A DNA stretch of 24,191 nt from positions 1 through 24,191 of the forward strand of contig JAHYJF010000018.1 of NCBI GenBank assembly GCA_019428955.1, in the 5' to 3' direction. This DNA comes from Burkholderiaceae bacterium (GTDB taxonomy: Bacteria; Pseudomonadota; Gammaproteobacteria; Burkholderiales; Burkholderiaceae_E). Positions within the stretch are counted from its first letter, which is position 1. Each line of letters opens with the position of its first letter. A program made the translations under genes and the position numbers. Positions 1 through 8,961 of the stretch are shown here, piece after piece. The notes below the pieces were generated by a model, which was not told where the DNA came from, did not search any database, and saw nothing but the letters and a program-made list of their open reading frames with translations.

Positions 1-1125
<1,125 letters not shown>

Positions 1126-1147
1126 CGCGGCAAAGCAAGGGGAAACA

Positions 1148-2092
1148 ATGGAACTGCGGCGCACCCCCGAAGCTCGCTTCGCTCACTTGCCGGGCTTCCC
1201 GTATGCGCCGCATTACCTCGACGACCTGCCGGGCTACGAAGGAACCAGGCTCCACTACATCGACGAGGGAGAAGCTCGCAACGGTGTGGCGCTGTGCCTG
1301 CACGGCAACCCCACTTGGTCATATCTCTATCGCAAGATGATCCCGGTGCTGGTGGCCGGCGGCTTGAGGGTCGTGGCTCCTGATCTGATTGGTTTCGGTC
1401 GCTCGGACAAGCCCGTTGACGAGTCCGCGCACACCTTCAGCTGGCATCGCGATTCCCTGCTCAGGCTGATCGAACGGCTCGACCTCAGTGACATCCTGCT
1501 GGTAGTGCAGGATTGGGGTGGCATCCTGGGGCTGACCCTGCCGCCTGAGTTGCCCGGACGTTTCACCCGCTTGCTGGTCATGAACACGGCACTCGCCACC
1601 GGCGCTGCCCCGACCCCGGGATTTGTCGCCTGGCGCGACTATTCCAACCGCAACCCCGATCTTGTGGTCGGCAAGTTGCTGGCTCGCAGCTGCCCGGGCT
1701 TGAGCCCGGCCGAAGCGGCGGCGTATGACGCACCGTTTCCCGACGCTAGCTTCAAGGCAGCACCGCGCGCTTTTCCGAACATGGTGCCCGATCATCCGGA
1801 GGCCGATGGCGCAGCCATCTCCCGGCACGCCCTGGCCTGGTGGAGGGAGCAGTGGGCGGGACAGAGTTTCATGGCCGTCGGACTGCAGGATCCGGTCCTC
1901 GGCGAAGCCCCGATGCGTTCGTTGCAGGCCCGCATTCGGGGTTGTCCCGAGCCCCTGGGGATCAGTTCCGGGGGGCACTTTCTTCAGGAGGAGGGCGAGC
2001 AGGTCGCGCTCGCTGCGATGGAGTCGTTTGGGATCGCACCCAAGACCTCAAACAGTCGGGGGGCCACGCAACTGCCCCGCGACAGGAGCTAG
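1148..2092 (+). CDS. Haloalkane dehalogenase-like alpha/beta hydrolase (HLD-I type)
   Basis: A 314-residue alpha/beta hydrolase. The ATG at 1148 is chosen because AAGGGGAAAC lies just before it and the N-terminus MELRRTP..F resembles the start of DhlA-type haloalkane dehalogenases; a start at 1118 would overlap the thiolase. Visible features are the oxyanion motif HGNPTW (52-57), the nucleophile elbow VVQDWGG with Asp122 and halide-binding Trp123, a second cap Trp (FVAW, Trp162) at the place of the second halide-binding Trp of DhlA, Asp248 (GLQDPVLG) and His277 (GGHF). The Asp-His-Asp triad and both Trp of HLD subfamily I are thus kept. The known reaction is hydrolytic removal of halide from haloalkanes via an alkyl-enzyme ester. 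The setting, between a thiolase and an acyl-CoA dehydrogenase, makes the natural substrate uncertain; it could hydrolyse a different ester, epoxide or lactone. The TAG stop is 3 bases before the next ATG, which suggests translational coupling. Confidence 0.88.
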   Translation: MELRRTPEARFAHLPGFPYAPHYLDDLPGYEGTRLHYIDEGEARNGVALCLHGNPTWSYLYRKMIPVLVAGGLRVVAPDLIGFGRSDKPVDESAHTFSWHRDSLLRLIERLDLSDILLVVQDWGGILGLTLPPELPGRFTRLLVMNTALATGAAPTPGFVAWRDYSNRNPDLVVGKLLARSCPGLSPAEAAAYDAPFPDASFKAAPRAFPNMVPDHPEADGAAISRHALAWWREQWAGQSFMAVGLQDPVLGEAPMRSLQARIRGCPEPLGISSGGHFLQEEGEQVALAAMESFGIAPKTSNSRGATQLPRDRS

Positions 2093-2095
2093 AGG

Positions 2096-3976
2096 ATGAG
2101 CGTAGCGGGTGTCCCAATAGAAGTGCCGTCGAAGATTCTCAGGCGTCGGGATCTGGAATTCCTGCTCTACGAGTGGCTCGAGGTGGAGATGCTGAGCACC
2201 CGCCAGGTCTTCGCCGAACACAACCGCGAGACTTTCGACGCCGTGCTCGACGCCAGCGAACGGGTTGCGCGTGAGCATTTCTATCCGATCAACAAGCTGC
2301 TCGACGAGCAGGAGCCCGAATTCGACGGTGAGTTCGTAACGACACCGGCGCCGCTGAAAGAGGCGCTGGAAATGTTCGCCGCCACCGGCATGCTGCTCGC
2401 CGGCCAACCGGAAGAACTGGGCGGGATGCAGCTCCCCTACGTCATCGAGAAAGCCTGCTCGGCGTATTTCAGCGCGGCCAGCGTCGCTGCTTCCGGCTAC
2501 GCGATGCTGACGCTCGGCAACGTCAATCTCCTGCGAGCGCACGCGACCCCGGAACAGGTTGCCGCCTGGGTGCCGCCAATGCTGTCCGGGCGGTTCTTCG
2601 GAACGATGTGCCTGTCCGAGCCGCAGGCTGGTTCCTCCCTGGCCGATGTGGCCACCCGCGCCGAAGCGGCGCCGGACGGCAGTTATCGCCTCTTTGGCAA
2701 CAAGATGTGGATCTCGGGAGGTGATCATGATCTGGCCCAGAACATCGTTCATCTGGTGCTGGCCAAGATCCCCGGCGAAGACGGGCGGCTGGTCCCAGGG
2801 GTCAAGGGCCTTTCATTGTTCATCGTTCCCAAGTTCCTGCTCGACGAGAGCGGCGATCCGGGCGAGCGCAACGACGTGGCGGTGGCGGGGCTGAACCACA
2901 AGATGGGGTTTCGCGGCACCACCAACTGCCTGCTGAACTTCGGCGAGGGCGCTTATCGCCCGGGCGGAGAAGAGGGTGCAGTCGGGTTCCTAGTGGGCGA
3001 GCGCGATCGCGGTCTGGCGATCATGTTCCATATGATGAACGAAGCCCGGATCGGTGTCGGTATAGGCGCGGTGACGCTGGGCTACACTGCTTACCTGCAT
3101 GCCCTCGATTACGCGCGTAACCGCCCGCAGGGCCGGCCACTGGGGTCGCGTAACCCGGCCGAAGCGCCGATCGCGATCGTCGGCCATGCCGATGTGCGCA
3201 GGATGCTGCTGGCCCAGAAAGCCTATGTCGAAGGTGGCCTGGCCCTGACCCTGTGGTGTGCGCGGCTGGTCGACGACGCCGCCAGCGCGGCCGACCCCGC
3301 GGAGCGCGTCGATGCCGCCCGCTTGCTTGACCTGATGACTCCCGTAGCCAAGAGCTGGCCATCGCAGTGGTGCCTGGCGGCCAATGACCTGGCCATCCAG
3401 GTGATGGGCGGCTACGGTTATACCCGGGACTACAACGTCGAGCAGTACTACCGCGACAACCGGCTCAACCCGATTCATGAAGGCACCCACGGCATCCAGG
3501 CGCTCGATCTGCTGGGCCGCAAGGTGCGCCTCGAGGGCGGACTGGCGCTGCGGGTGCTGGCGCAGCGGATCGGAGCCACGATCGCCCGGGCAGCGGACGT
3601 TGCCGGGGCCGACTCCGAGTGGACGGGCTACGGAGCCGCTTTGGCCAGCTGGGGAGCGCGTTTCCAGGTATGTCTCGTGCGCCTGCAGGACGGCGCCAAC
3701 GTCGAACGAGGCCTGGCCAACGCCACGGTATTTCTCGAGGCCTTTGGCCACTACGTCGTGGCCTGGCAGTGGCTCGACCAGGCGTGCTGCGCGCTCGCGG
3801 CTATCTCATCTGACGGTGGGGTTGAAATTTCCGCCGGTGAACTGGCCTTCTACAATGGCAAGCTCCAGGCCGGGCGCTACTTCCTGCGCTGGGAGTTGCC
3901 GCGCATCGGCCCGATGCTCGACCTGCTCGATGAACTCGACGCTACCGCGCTCGAGATGCGCGACGAGTGGTTCTGA
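2096..3976 (+). CDS. Acyl-CoA dehydrogenase with C-terminal extension (DmdC-like)
   Basis: A 626-residue flavoprotein of the long acyl-CoA dehydrogenase branch often annotated as DmdC-like, longer than the roughly 380 residues of classical members. The N-terminal helical domain (about 30-165) is followed by the FAD-binding MCLSEPQAGSSLADV (171-185), the beta-domain with KMWISGGDHD, and the C-terminal helical domain with the IHEGTHGIQALDLLGRK signature. Glu462 in this HEGT motif is the expected catalytic base. The last 130 or so residues form the extra C-terminal domain typical of this branch. It would introduce an alpha,beta double bond into an acyl-CoA and pass electrons to ETF. Start ATG 2096 follows CAGGAGCTAGAGG directly after the dehalogenase-like gene. 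The substrate is unknown; the neighbourhood argues for an acyl-CoA from an unusual carbon skeleton rather than ordinary fatty acids. Confidence 0.92.
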   Translation: MSVAGVPIEVPSKILRRRDLEFLLYEWLEVEMLSTRQVFAEHNRETFDAVLDASERVAREHFYPINKLLDEQEPEFDGEFVTTPAPLKEALEMFAATGMLLAGQPEELGGMQLPYVIEKACSAYFSAASVAASGYAMLTLGNVNLLRAHATPEQVAAWVPPMLSGRFFGTMCLSEPQAGSSLADVATRAEAAPDGSYRLFGNKMWISGGDHDLAQNIVHLVLAKIPGEDGRLVPGVKGLSLFIVPKFLLDESGDPGERNDVAVAGLNHKMGFRGTTNCLLNFGEGAYRPGGEEGAVGFLVGERDRGLAIMFHMMNEARIGVGIGAVTLGYTAYLHALDYARNRPQGRPLGSRNPAEAPIAIVGHADVRRMLLAQKAYVEGGLALTLWCARLVDDAASAADPAERVDAARLLDLMTPVAKSWPSQWCLAANDLAIQVMGGYGYTRDYNVEQYYRDNRLNPIHEGTHGIQALDLLGRKVRLEGGLALRVLAQRIGATIARAADVAGADSEWTGYGAALASWGARFQVCLVRLQDGANVERGLANATVFLEAFGHYVVAWQWLDQACCALAAISSDGGVEISAGELAFYNGKLQAGRYFLRWELPRIGPMLDLLDELDATALEMRDEWF

Positions 3977-4005
3977 AGCGGTAATCTTGCTGTCTGGTGT
4001 TTTCC

Positions 4006-4021
4006 CCGGCGTCAGCGCCGG
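4006..4021 (+). other. Perfect intercistronic hairpin
   Basis: CCGGCG-TCAG-CGCCGG is a perfect 6-bp stem with a 4-base loop, in the 75-base gap between the acyl-CoA dehydrogenase and the SDR. A weaker outer pairing GCGGT (3978-3982) with ACCGC (4025-4029) encloses it. No T-run follows immediately, so it is more likely an mRNA processing or stability element, or an attenuator, than a full terminator. Confidence 0.5.
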
Positions 4022-4051
4022 ACGAACCGCCTTTGAAAAAGGGGAGTTGGC

Positions 4052-4828
4052 ATGTCGGTACGCAAGCTGTTTGAATTGGGCGGGCGCAAGGCGATCGTCA
4101 CCGGAGGATCGCGCGGCCTGGGCCTTCAGATTGCCGAAGCGCTGGGCGAAATGGGAGCGGAAATCGTGATCGCGGCCCGCAAGCCGGATGAACTGGAGCA
4201 TGCGCGCGATCATCTCGAGCGCCTCGGGATCAAGGCCCACGCGATTCCGGCCGATCTCAGTGATCCCGCCGCCATTGCCACTTTCGTCGACGCGGCGCTG
4301 GAGAAGCTCGGCCATTGCGACATCCTGGTCAACAATGCCGGCGCCGCCTGGGGCGCGCCCGCCGAGGACTATCCCTACGAGGGCTGGATGAAGCTGATCA
4401 ACTTGAACCTGACCGGCGTCTTCCTGCTCACGCAGGCCATCGGCAAGCGTTCGATGATTCCGCGCGGCTATGGACGAATCCTGACCGTGGCGTCGATTGC
4501 CGGTTTACGCGGCAATCCAGTCGGCATGGGCGAGACCCTGGCCTACAACACCACCAAGGGCGCGCTGGTCAATTTCACCCGCACGCTGGCGGGCGAGTGG
4601 GGACGATACGGCATCACCGTGAACGCGCTGGCCCCGGGGTTCTTCCCGTCCAAAATGACGCGCGGGACGCTCGCGGTGCTCGGCGAGCGCATCAAGGCAG
4701 CGACACCGCTGCAACGGCTCGGTGACGATGAAGACTTGCAAGGCGCGGCCGTGCTGCTGTGTTCGCAGGCCGGGAAGCACATCAGCGGACAGATTCTCGC
4801 CGTTGATGGTGGGGTTACGGCGGTCTAA
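4052..4828 (+). CDS. SDR family oxidoreductase (gluconate-5-dehydrogenase-like)
   Basis: A 258-residue classical short-chain dehydrogenase/reductase. It carries the NAD(P) loop TGGSRGLG (17-24), NNAG (94-97), catalytic Ser148 (VASIAG), Tyr165 and Lys169 (YNTTK), and ends with the usual GQILAVDGG. An Arg at residue 43 (AARKPDEL) after beta-2 favours NADP(H). Start ATG 4052 has AAAAAGGGGAGTTGGC upstream. In this cluster it could oxidise a 3-hydroxyacyl-CoA to the ketoacyl-CoA used by the thiolase, supplying the step between dehydrogenation/hydration and thiolysis. That role is inference; SDRs of this type also act on sugars and alcohols. A 75-base gap with a hairpin separates it from the upstream gene, so it may have partly separate regulation. 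Confidence 0.9.
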   Translation: MSVRKLFELGGRKAIVTGGSRGLGLQIAEALGEMGAEIVIAARKPDELEHARDHLERLGIKAHAIPADLSDPAAIATFVDAALEKLGHCDILVNNAGAAWGAPAEDYPYEGWMKLINLNLTGVFLLTQAIGKRSMIPRGYGRILTVASIAGLRGNPVGMGETLAYNTTKGALVNFTRTLAGEWGRYGITVNALAPGFFPSKMTRGTLAVLGERIKAATPLQRLGDDEDLQGAAVLLCSQAGKHISGQILAVDGGVTAV

Positions 4829-4838
4829 GGGGGCGAGC

Positions 4839-4883
4839 ATGGAGAGTTCGACGACAACGCAGCGGCCGGAGCTGGCAGCATGA
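4839..4883 (+). CDS. 14-codon upstream ORF overlapping the thioesterase start (doubtful)
   Basis: ATG 4839 is preceded by the strong Shine-Dalgarno-like AAGGGGGCGAGC and opens a 14-codon frame, MESSTTTQRPELAA. Its TGA (4881-4883) overlaps the ATG (4880) of the thioesterase as ATGA. It could be a leader peptide used for translational coupling. It could also be the true N-terminus of the thioesterase displaced by a one-base sequencing error, or it could be chance. Confidence 0.3.
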   Translation: MESSTTTQRPELAA

Positions 4884-5317
4884 CCGGCGGCAGCCGCTTC
4901 CCGGTGACGATTCCGTTCCTGCACTGGCTGGGCGTGGAGATGGTCGATCACAGCGCCGGTCGCGCGACGCTCGAGCTCGACACCGAAGCCCATCACCGCA
5001 ACTCCTTCGGCGTGGCTCATGGCGGAGTCCTGATGACCCTGCTCGATGTGGCGATGGCCATGGCCGGGCGTTCGCTGGCGCACCCCGAGGCGGGGGAAAT
5101 CGGCGTCAGCGGGGCCGAGCAGGGCATGGTCACGATCGAGATGAAGACCACTTTCATGGAGCCGGCCCACGGCAAGCTGATGGCTACCGGACACTGCCTT
5201 CATCGCACGGTCAGCATGGCATTTTGCGAAGCCGACATCCACGACGAACGCGGCCATCTGGTCGCGCGCGGCAGCGGCACATTCAAGTACATGAGGCAGC
5301 GCAAGATCGGCACCTGA
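4880..5317 (+). CDS. PaaI-type hotdog thioesterase
   Basis: A 145-residue single hotdog-domain protein. The core HHRNSFGVAHGGVLMTLLDVAMA (39-60) matches the PaaI/acyl-CoA thioesterase family: Asn41, the HGG turn (47-49) and Asp56 in the following long helix. The C-terminal strands read MVTIEMKTTFMEPAHGKLMATG. The family hydrolyses acyl- or aryl-CoA thioesters, often to release CoA trapped in dead-end intermediates. The start at 4880 has GGAG 8 bases upstream, and a 14-codon ORF with a stronger ribosome site ends on it. In the cluster it probably recycles CoA or releases a product acid. It is unrelated at sequence level to the second thioesterase at 7299. Confidence 0.87.
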   Translation: MTGGSRFPVTIPFLHWLGVEMVDHSAGRATLELDTEAHHRNSFGVAHGGVLMTLLDVAMAMAGRSLAHPEAGEIGVSGAEQGMVTIEMKTTFMEPAHGKLMATGHCLHRTVSMAFCEADIHDERGHLVARGSGTFKYMRQRKIGT

Positions 5318-5370
5318 CAGCTCCCATCGCGGCCCTCGCGGAGCATTGCAGTCAACCAAAGGAAATGAAC

Positions 5371-6369
5371 ATGAAAGAAACCAACCGCCAGATCGTGCTG
5401 GCCAGCAGGCCCCAGGGCAAGGTTTCGAGCGCCAATTTCAGGCTCGTCGAGTCAGCGGTGCCGGAAGTAAAGGAAGGGCAAGTGCTGGTGCGCAACCACT
5501 TCCTGTCGGTCGACCCCTACATGCGCGGTCGCATGGATGACTCCAAGTCCTACGCCGCCAGCCAGGAGCTCGACGCGGTGATGGGCGGCGGCACGGTCGG
5601 GGTTGTACTGGAGAGCCGCAATCCGGCCTTCAAGACGGGGCAGAGCGTGGTCGGAATGCTCGGCTGGCAGCTCTATGGCATTTCCGACGGGTCGACCTTG
5701 CGGGTGATCGACACCACCCACATCCCGATGCCGGCCTACCTCGGAGTGGTGGGCATGCCCGGTGCCACGGCCTGGTACGGACTCAACCAGATCATCGCTC
5801 CCAAGGCCGGTCAGACCGTAGTCGTGTCGGCGGCCAGCGGTGCAGTGGGCTCGGTGGTCGGGCAGTTGGCCAGTCGCCACGGCTGCCGGGCGGTGGGAAT
5901 TGCCGGCGGCGAGGAGAAGTGCCGCGCGGTCGTCGAGGAATTCGGCTTCGACGCCTGCGTCGACTACAAGGCCGGCAATCTTTACAAGGACCTCAAGGCC
6001 GCCACGCCGGAGGGCATCGACGGGCTCTTCGAGAACGTCGGCGGCGATTGTTTCGACTCGGCACTGGCGCGGATGAATCCCTTTGGGCGGGTGGCGCTCT
6101 GTGGCCTGATCGCCGGCTACGACGGACAGGAAATCGCGCTCCGCAATGTCCGCTCGATCCTGATGAATCGGCTCCTGGTCAAGGGCTTCATCGTCTCCGA
6201 TCATCTCGAAATGTGGCCCAAGGCTCTGGGCGAAATCGGCATGCTGGTAGCAACCGGAGCACTCAAGTATCGTGAGACCGTGGCGCAGGGGCTGGAGGCG
6301 GCTCCGGAGGCGTTCATGGGGCTGCTGAGCGGGCGCAATTTCGGCAAGCAGGTCGTCAAGCTGATCTGA
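5371..6369 (+). CDS. Zinc-free NADP-dependent MDR oxidoreductase (CurA/prostaglandin-reductase-like)
   Basis: A 332-residue medium-chain dehydrogenase/reductase of the leukotriene B4 dehydrogenase/CurA branch, which reduces activated C=C bonds of enones with NADPH. Visible features are the N-terminal substrate domain with FLSVDPYMRGRM (44-55), the nucleotide-binding AASGAVGSVVGQ (154-165), and VDYKAG followed by GIDGLFENVGG. The LIAGYDG stretch is also typical. No zinc ligands are seen. The ATG at 5371 is preferred over 5365 because AAAGGA is 8 bases upstream of it but only 2 bases from 5365. The TGA is 15 bases before the next gene. Its presence suggests that an alpha,beta-unsaturated ketone or acyl intermediate is reduced in this pathway. 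Confidence 0.9.
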   Translation: MKETNRQIVLASRPQGKVSSANFRLVESAVPEVKEGQVLVRNHFLSVDPYMRGRMDDSKSYAASQELDAVMGGGTVGVVLESRNPAFKTGQSVVGMLGWQLYGISDGSTLRVIDTTHIPMPAYLGVVGMPGATAWYGLNQIIAPKAGQTVVVSAASGAVGSVVGQLASRHGCRAVGIAGGEEKCRAVVEEFGFDACVDYKAGNLYKDLKAATPEGIDGLFENVGGDCFDSALARMNPFGRVALCGLIAGYDGQEIALRNVRSILMNRLLVKGFIVSDHLEMWPKALGEIGMLVATGALKYRETVAQGLEAAPEAFMGLLSGRNFGKQVVKLI

Positions 6370-6384
6370 CAAAGGGAGCGAGCG

Positions 6385-7254
6385 ATGCAAGAACTTGGCG
6401 GCCGGGTGGCGGTCATCACTGGAGCGGCGAGTGGCTTCGGCCGCGAGTTCGCGCGCCTCGGGGCCAGTCAGGGGATGAAGCTGGTCCTGGCCGACGTTGA
6501 TCGCGAGGGACTGGCGGCGCTCGAACGCGAACTCGCCGGCACCCCCTGCATCACCGTCCTCACCGACGTCAGCCGGGCCGAAGATATCGCCAACCTGGCG
6601 CAGCGCACGATGAAGGAATTCGGCGCGGCGCATCTGCTCTTCAACAACGCCGGGGTCGGTTCGGGCGGACTGATCTGGGAGAGCTCGCTGGCCGACTGGC
6701 AGTGGGTGCTCGGAGTGAACCTGTGGGGCGTGATTCACGGGGTACGCGAGTTCGTGCCGTTGATGCTCGCCCAGGACTGCGAGTGCCACATCGTCAATAC
6801 CGCGTCGGTGGCCGGCCTGCTCTCGCCCCCGGGAATGGGGGTCTACAACGTCAGCAAGCACGCGGTCGTGACTCTGAGCGAAACCCTGTTTCACGACCTG
6901 AGGCTGGCTGGTTCAAAGATCGGGACCTCGGTTCTTTGCCCCGCTTTCGTGCCGACCGGAATCCACCAATCAGAGCGCAATCGTCCCGACGAACTGCGCA
7001 ATACCGAGCCCCTGACTGCCTCGCAGCGCATGGCTCGCGATGCGACCGCCAAGGCCGTAACCTCGGGCCGGGTTACGGCGGCGCAGGTGGCAGAGCTGAC
7101 CTTCGAGGCGATCCGCGCGAACCGTTTCTACGTGCTCTCGCACCCCAAGATCCTCGATTCGGTTGGACTGCGCCTGCAGGACATCCTGGCGCTGCGCAAT
7201 CCCAGCGATCCGTTTACCTACAAGCCCGGGGTTGCTCCGAGAAGCGGCGCCTGA
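6385..7254 (+). CDS. SDR family oxidoreductase
   Basis: A 289-residue classical SDR with TGAASGFG (12-19), Asp38 after beta-2 (LADVDREG, favouring NAD over NADP), NNAG (87-90), Ser141 (NTASVAG) and Tyr154/Lys158 (YNVSK). The substrate-loop region is extended to nearly 60 residues after CPAFVPTGI. This resembles SDRs from hydroxy-fatty-acid, steroid or cyclic alcohol metabolism. Start ATG 6385 has AAAGGGAGCGAGCG immediately upstream, and the gap to the MDR gene is 15 bases, so co-transcription is almost certain. It differs clearly from the SDR at 4052 in cofactor hint and C-terminal part, implying two separate alcohol/ketone steps. Exact substrate unknown. Confidence 0.9.
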   Translation: MQELGGRVAVITGAASGFGREFARLGASQGMKLVLADVDREGLAALERELAGTPCITVLTDVSRAEDIANLAQRTMKEFGAAHLLFNNAGVGSGGLIWESSLADWQWVLGVNLWGVIHGVREFVPLMLAQDCECHIVNTASVAGLLSPPGMGVYNVSKHAVVTLSETLFHDLRLAGSKIGTSVLCPAFVPTGIHQSERNRPDELRNTEPLTASQRMARDATAKAVTSGRVTAAQVAELTFEAIRANRFYVLSHPKILDSVGLRLQDILALRNPSDPFTYKPGVAPRSGA

Positions 7255-7298
7255 GCGGCATCGGACGCAGCCGGCGCGCTACCACCAGGAGGGCAACA

Positions 7299-7724
7299 AT
7301 GCCACGCGAGAACTTCCGCTTCAGCCATCGGTTGCGGGTACGGTGGGCAGAATCCGACATGCAGGGCGTGGTCTTCAACGGCCACTACATGACCTACTGC
7401 GACGTCGCAATTACCGAGTACTGGCGCGAGCTGTGCGCCGGCGATGCCGCCTGGCTGAGCGCGATCTTCGAACGGATGTTCGTGGTGCGCGCCTTGCTCG
7501 AATACCACCTGCCGGCTCGCTTTGACGACGAACTCGACGTCTGTGCACGGGTCGGCAGGATCGGCAGCTCGAGCATGACGGTGCTCTTCGAGATCTATCG
7601 CGGCGATGAGCACCTGGTGAGCGGCGAGAACATCTACGTCTATGCCGAGGATGGCGCGTCGGTGCGAATCCCGGAACGCCTGCGTGCTGCGCTGCGCGAC
7701 TTCGAGCGCGTCGCACCACTTTGA
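7299..7724 (+). CDS. YbgC/FadM-type 4-hydroxybenzoyl-CoA thioesterase family protein
   Basis: A 141-residue hotdog protein. The N-terminal RVRWAESDMQGVVFNGHYMTY (12-32) is the YbgC/FadM/4HBT signature, with the catalytic Asp at residue 20 and the conserved Asn27/Tyr30 region. The middle ARVGRIGSSSMTVLFEIYR is the usual second-half strand pattern. The family hydrolyses acyl-CoA thioesters. The ATG at 7299 is chosen for the very strong CAGGAGGG ribosome site; upstream codons in the same frame overlap the SDR gene. It is the last gene of the acyl-CoA cluster on this strand. The next gene appears to have its own promoter-like sequence. Confidence 0.87.
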   Translation: MPRENFRFSHRLRVRWAESDMQGVVFNGHYMTYCDVAITEYWRELCAGDAAWLSAIFERMFVVRALLEYHLPARFDDELDVCARVGRIGSSSMTVLFEIYRGDEHLVSGENIYVYAEDGASVRIPERLRAALRDFERVAPL

Positions 7725-7739
7725 TAATATGAAGCGGTG

Positions 7740-8198
7740 ATGACCGGAGCCGAGGAATTGCCCGGCCTGCGGCTCGAGTTGGGGTCGTGGAATGATTTGC
7801 GCCCCGCCGCTGAACTGGTTAGGCGCGCGGTCTTCATCCATGAGCAGGGCTGTTCCGAGGAAAGTGAGTGGGACGAACTCGACGCGGTCTCGCTGCATTG
7901 CGTTGCCTACCGTGGTGACGAAGCGGTTGGCACAGCTCGCTTGCTCCCGGAGCTCAGAATCGGCAGGATGGCAGTGGCGATGTCGCACCGGCGCCGGGGC
8001 ATTGCCAGCCTGATCCTGGAGCGCCTGATCGCGGTAGCGGCCGAGCGCGGCGCTCGCACCGTGGTGCTTCACGCCCAGGTGGCGGTGCTCGATTTCTATC
8101 ACCGGCACGGCTTTGTCGCCGAGGGCGAGGAGTTCTTCGAGGAAGGAATCGCCCACCTGCTGATGCGCCGGAAACTTGACCCCAACGTGGAGGATTGA
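7740..8198 (+). CDS. GNAT family N-acetyltransferase (YjcF-like)
   Basis: A 152-residue single GNAT domain. Early VRRAVFIHEQGCSEESEWDELD and the acetyl-CoA loop RRRGIASLILERL (R-x-x-G-x-A type) are followed by FYHRHGFVAEGEEFFEEGIAH, the pattern of the YjcF/ElaA-like branch. It transfers acetyl from acetyl-CoA to an unidentified amine. ATG 7740 directly follows a possible GTG start at 7737. There is no good Shine-Dalgarno sequence, but GATAAT (7723-7728) lies 12 bases before the ATG, so a nearly leaderless transcript is possible. The stop overlaps the ribosome-site region of the next gene, which starts 2 bases later. Confidence 0.85.
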   Translation: MTGAEELPGLRLELGSWNDLRPAAELVRRAVFIHEQGCSEESEWDELDAVSLHCVAYRGDEAVGTARLLPELRIGRMAVAMSHRRRGIASLILERLIAVAAERGARTVVLHAQVAVLDFYHRHGFVAEGEEFFEEGIAHLLMRRKLDPNVED

Positions 8199-8200
8199 AC

Positions 8201-8941
8201 ATGACCGCAACTCAGGACTACCAGCGACCCCATCGGCGCTACTCGTTACAACCGGTGATGTTGGCCGCGCTGCTCGCCGTGGCGACCGCGCTCGGCATGC
8301 CCGCAACGGCAAGCGCCGGGGCGCTCGACGCAGTCAGCGCCGGTGAGGCGAGCGGCGCAGTGCGCGAGGCGCTGACCCGCGGCGCCGACGCCGCGGTGAG
8401 CAAGCTGGGAACTGCCGGCGGCTTCATGAATAACCCCGAGGTTCGCATTCCGCTCCCCGACGGACTGCGCCAGGGCGAGAAAGCGATGCGGATGATGGGC
8501 AAGGGCGCTGACCTCGACGCTCTCAAGAAGGCGATGAACCAAGCCGCCGAACGCGCAGTTCCCCAAGCCAGGACCCTGCTCGTCAACGCGGTCAAATCCA
8601 TGAGCGTCGAGGACGCCAAGGCGATCCTCACCGGCGGCGACGACTCGGTCACCCGGTTCTTCCGCAGCAAGACCGAGGCCGGCCTCACCGAGCAATTCCA
8701 ACCGACGGTCGCGGAGCAGGTCTCGAAACTGGGGATTTCCCAAAGTTATGACCGGCTCGCCGGTCAAGGCGCCAAGTTCGGACTGGTGAAAAAGGAGTCG
8801 GCCACCATGGATCGCTACGTGACCGCGCGCGCGCTCGACGGCCTCTACCTGATGATCGGCCGGGAGGAAAAGGCGCTGCGTGCCAATCCCCTCCAGGCTG
8901 GCTCACAGCTGCTCGGCAAGGTCTTCGGCCTGCTGCGCTGA
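8201..8941 (+). CDS. Exported DUF4197 family protein
   Basis: A 246-residue protein. A basic n-region (QRPHRRYS) leads to a hydrophobic segment and a likely signal peptidase site at ATASA|GALDA (about residue 43). The mature part follows DUF4197: SGAVREALTRGADAAVSKLG, GFMNNPEVRIPLPDGLRQGEKAMRMMG, the VNAVKSMSVEDAKAILTGGDD block, and YVTARALDGLYLMIGREEKALR near the C-terminus. The family is periplasmic or outer-membrane associated, widespread in proteobacteria, and has no assigned function. The start at 8201 has GTGGAGG 7 bases upstream; a TTG at 8195 is possible but less likely. It converges with the NRDE gene, leaving only 20 bases between stops. Confidence 0.88.
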   Translation: MTATQDYQRPHRRYSLQPVMLAALLAVATALGMPATASAGALDAVSAGEASGAVREALTRGADAAVSKLGTAGGFMNNPEVRIPLPDGLRQGEKAMRMMGKGADLDALKKAMNQAAERAVPQARTLLVNAVKSMSVEDAKAILTGGDDSVTRFFRSKTEAGLTEQFQPTVAEQVSKLGISQSYDRLAGQGAKFGLVKKESATMDRYVTARALDGLYLMIGREEKALRANPLQAGSQLLGKVFGLLR

Positions 8942-8961
8942 GCCCGCCCTAGGGGCACCGC

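Noticed and set aside
5452..6894. 480-residue open frame on the minus strand
   Set aside because: It lies antisense to the MDR and SDR genes, which have full motifs; its composition (many His, Asp, Arg, Gln) is that of a GC-rich shadow frame.
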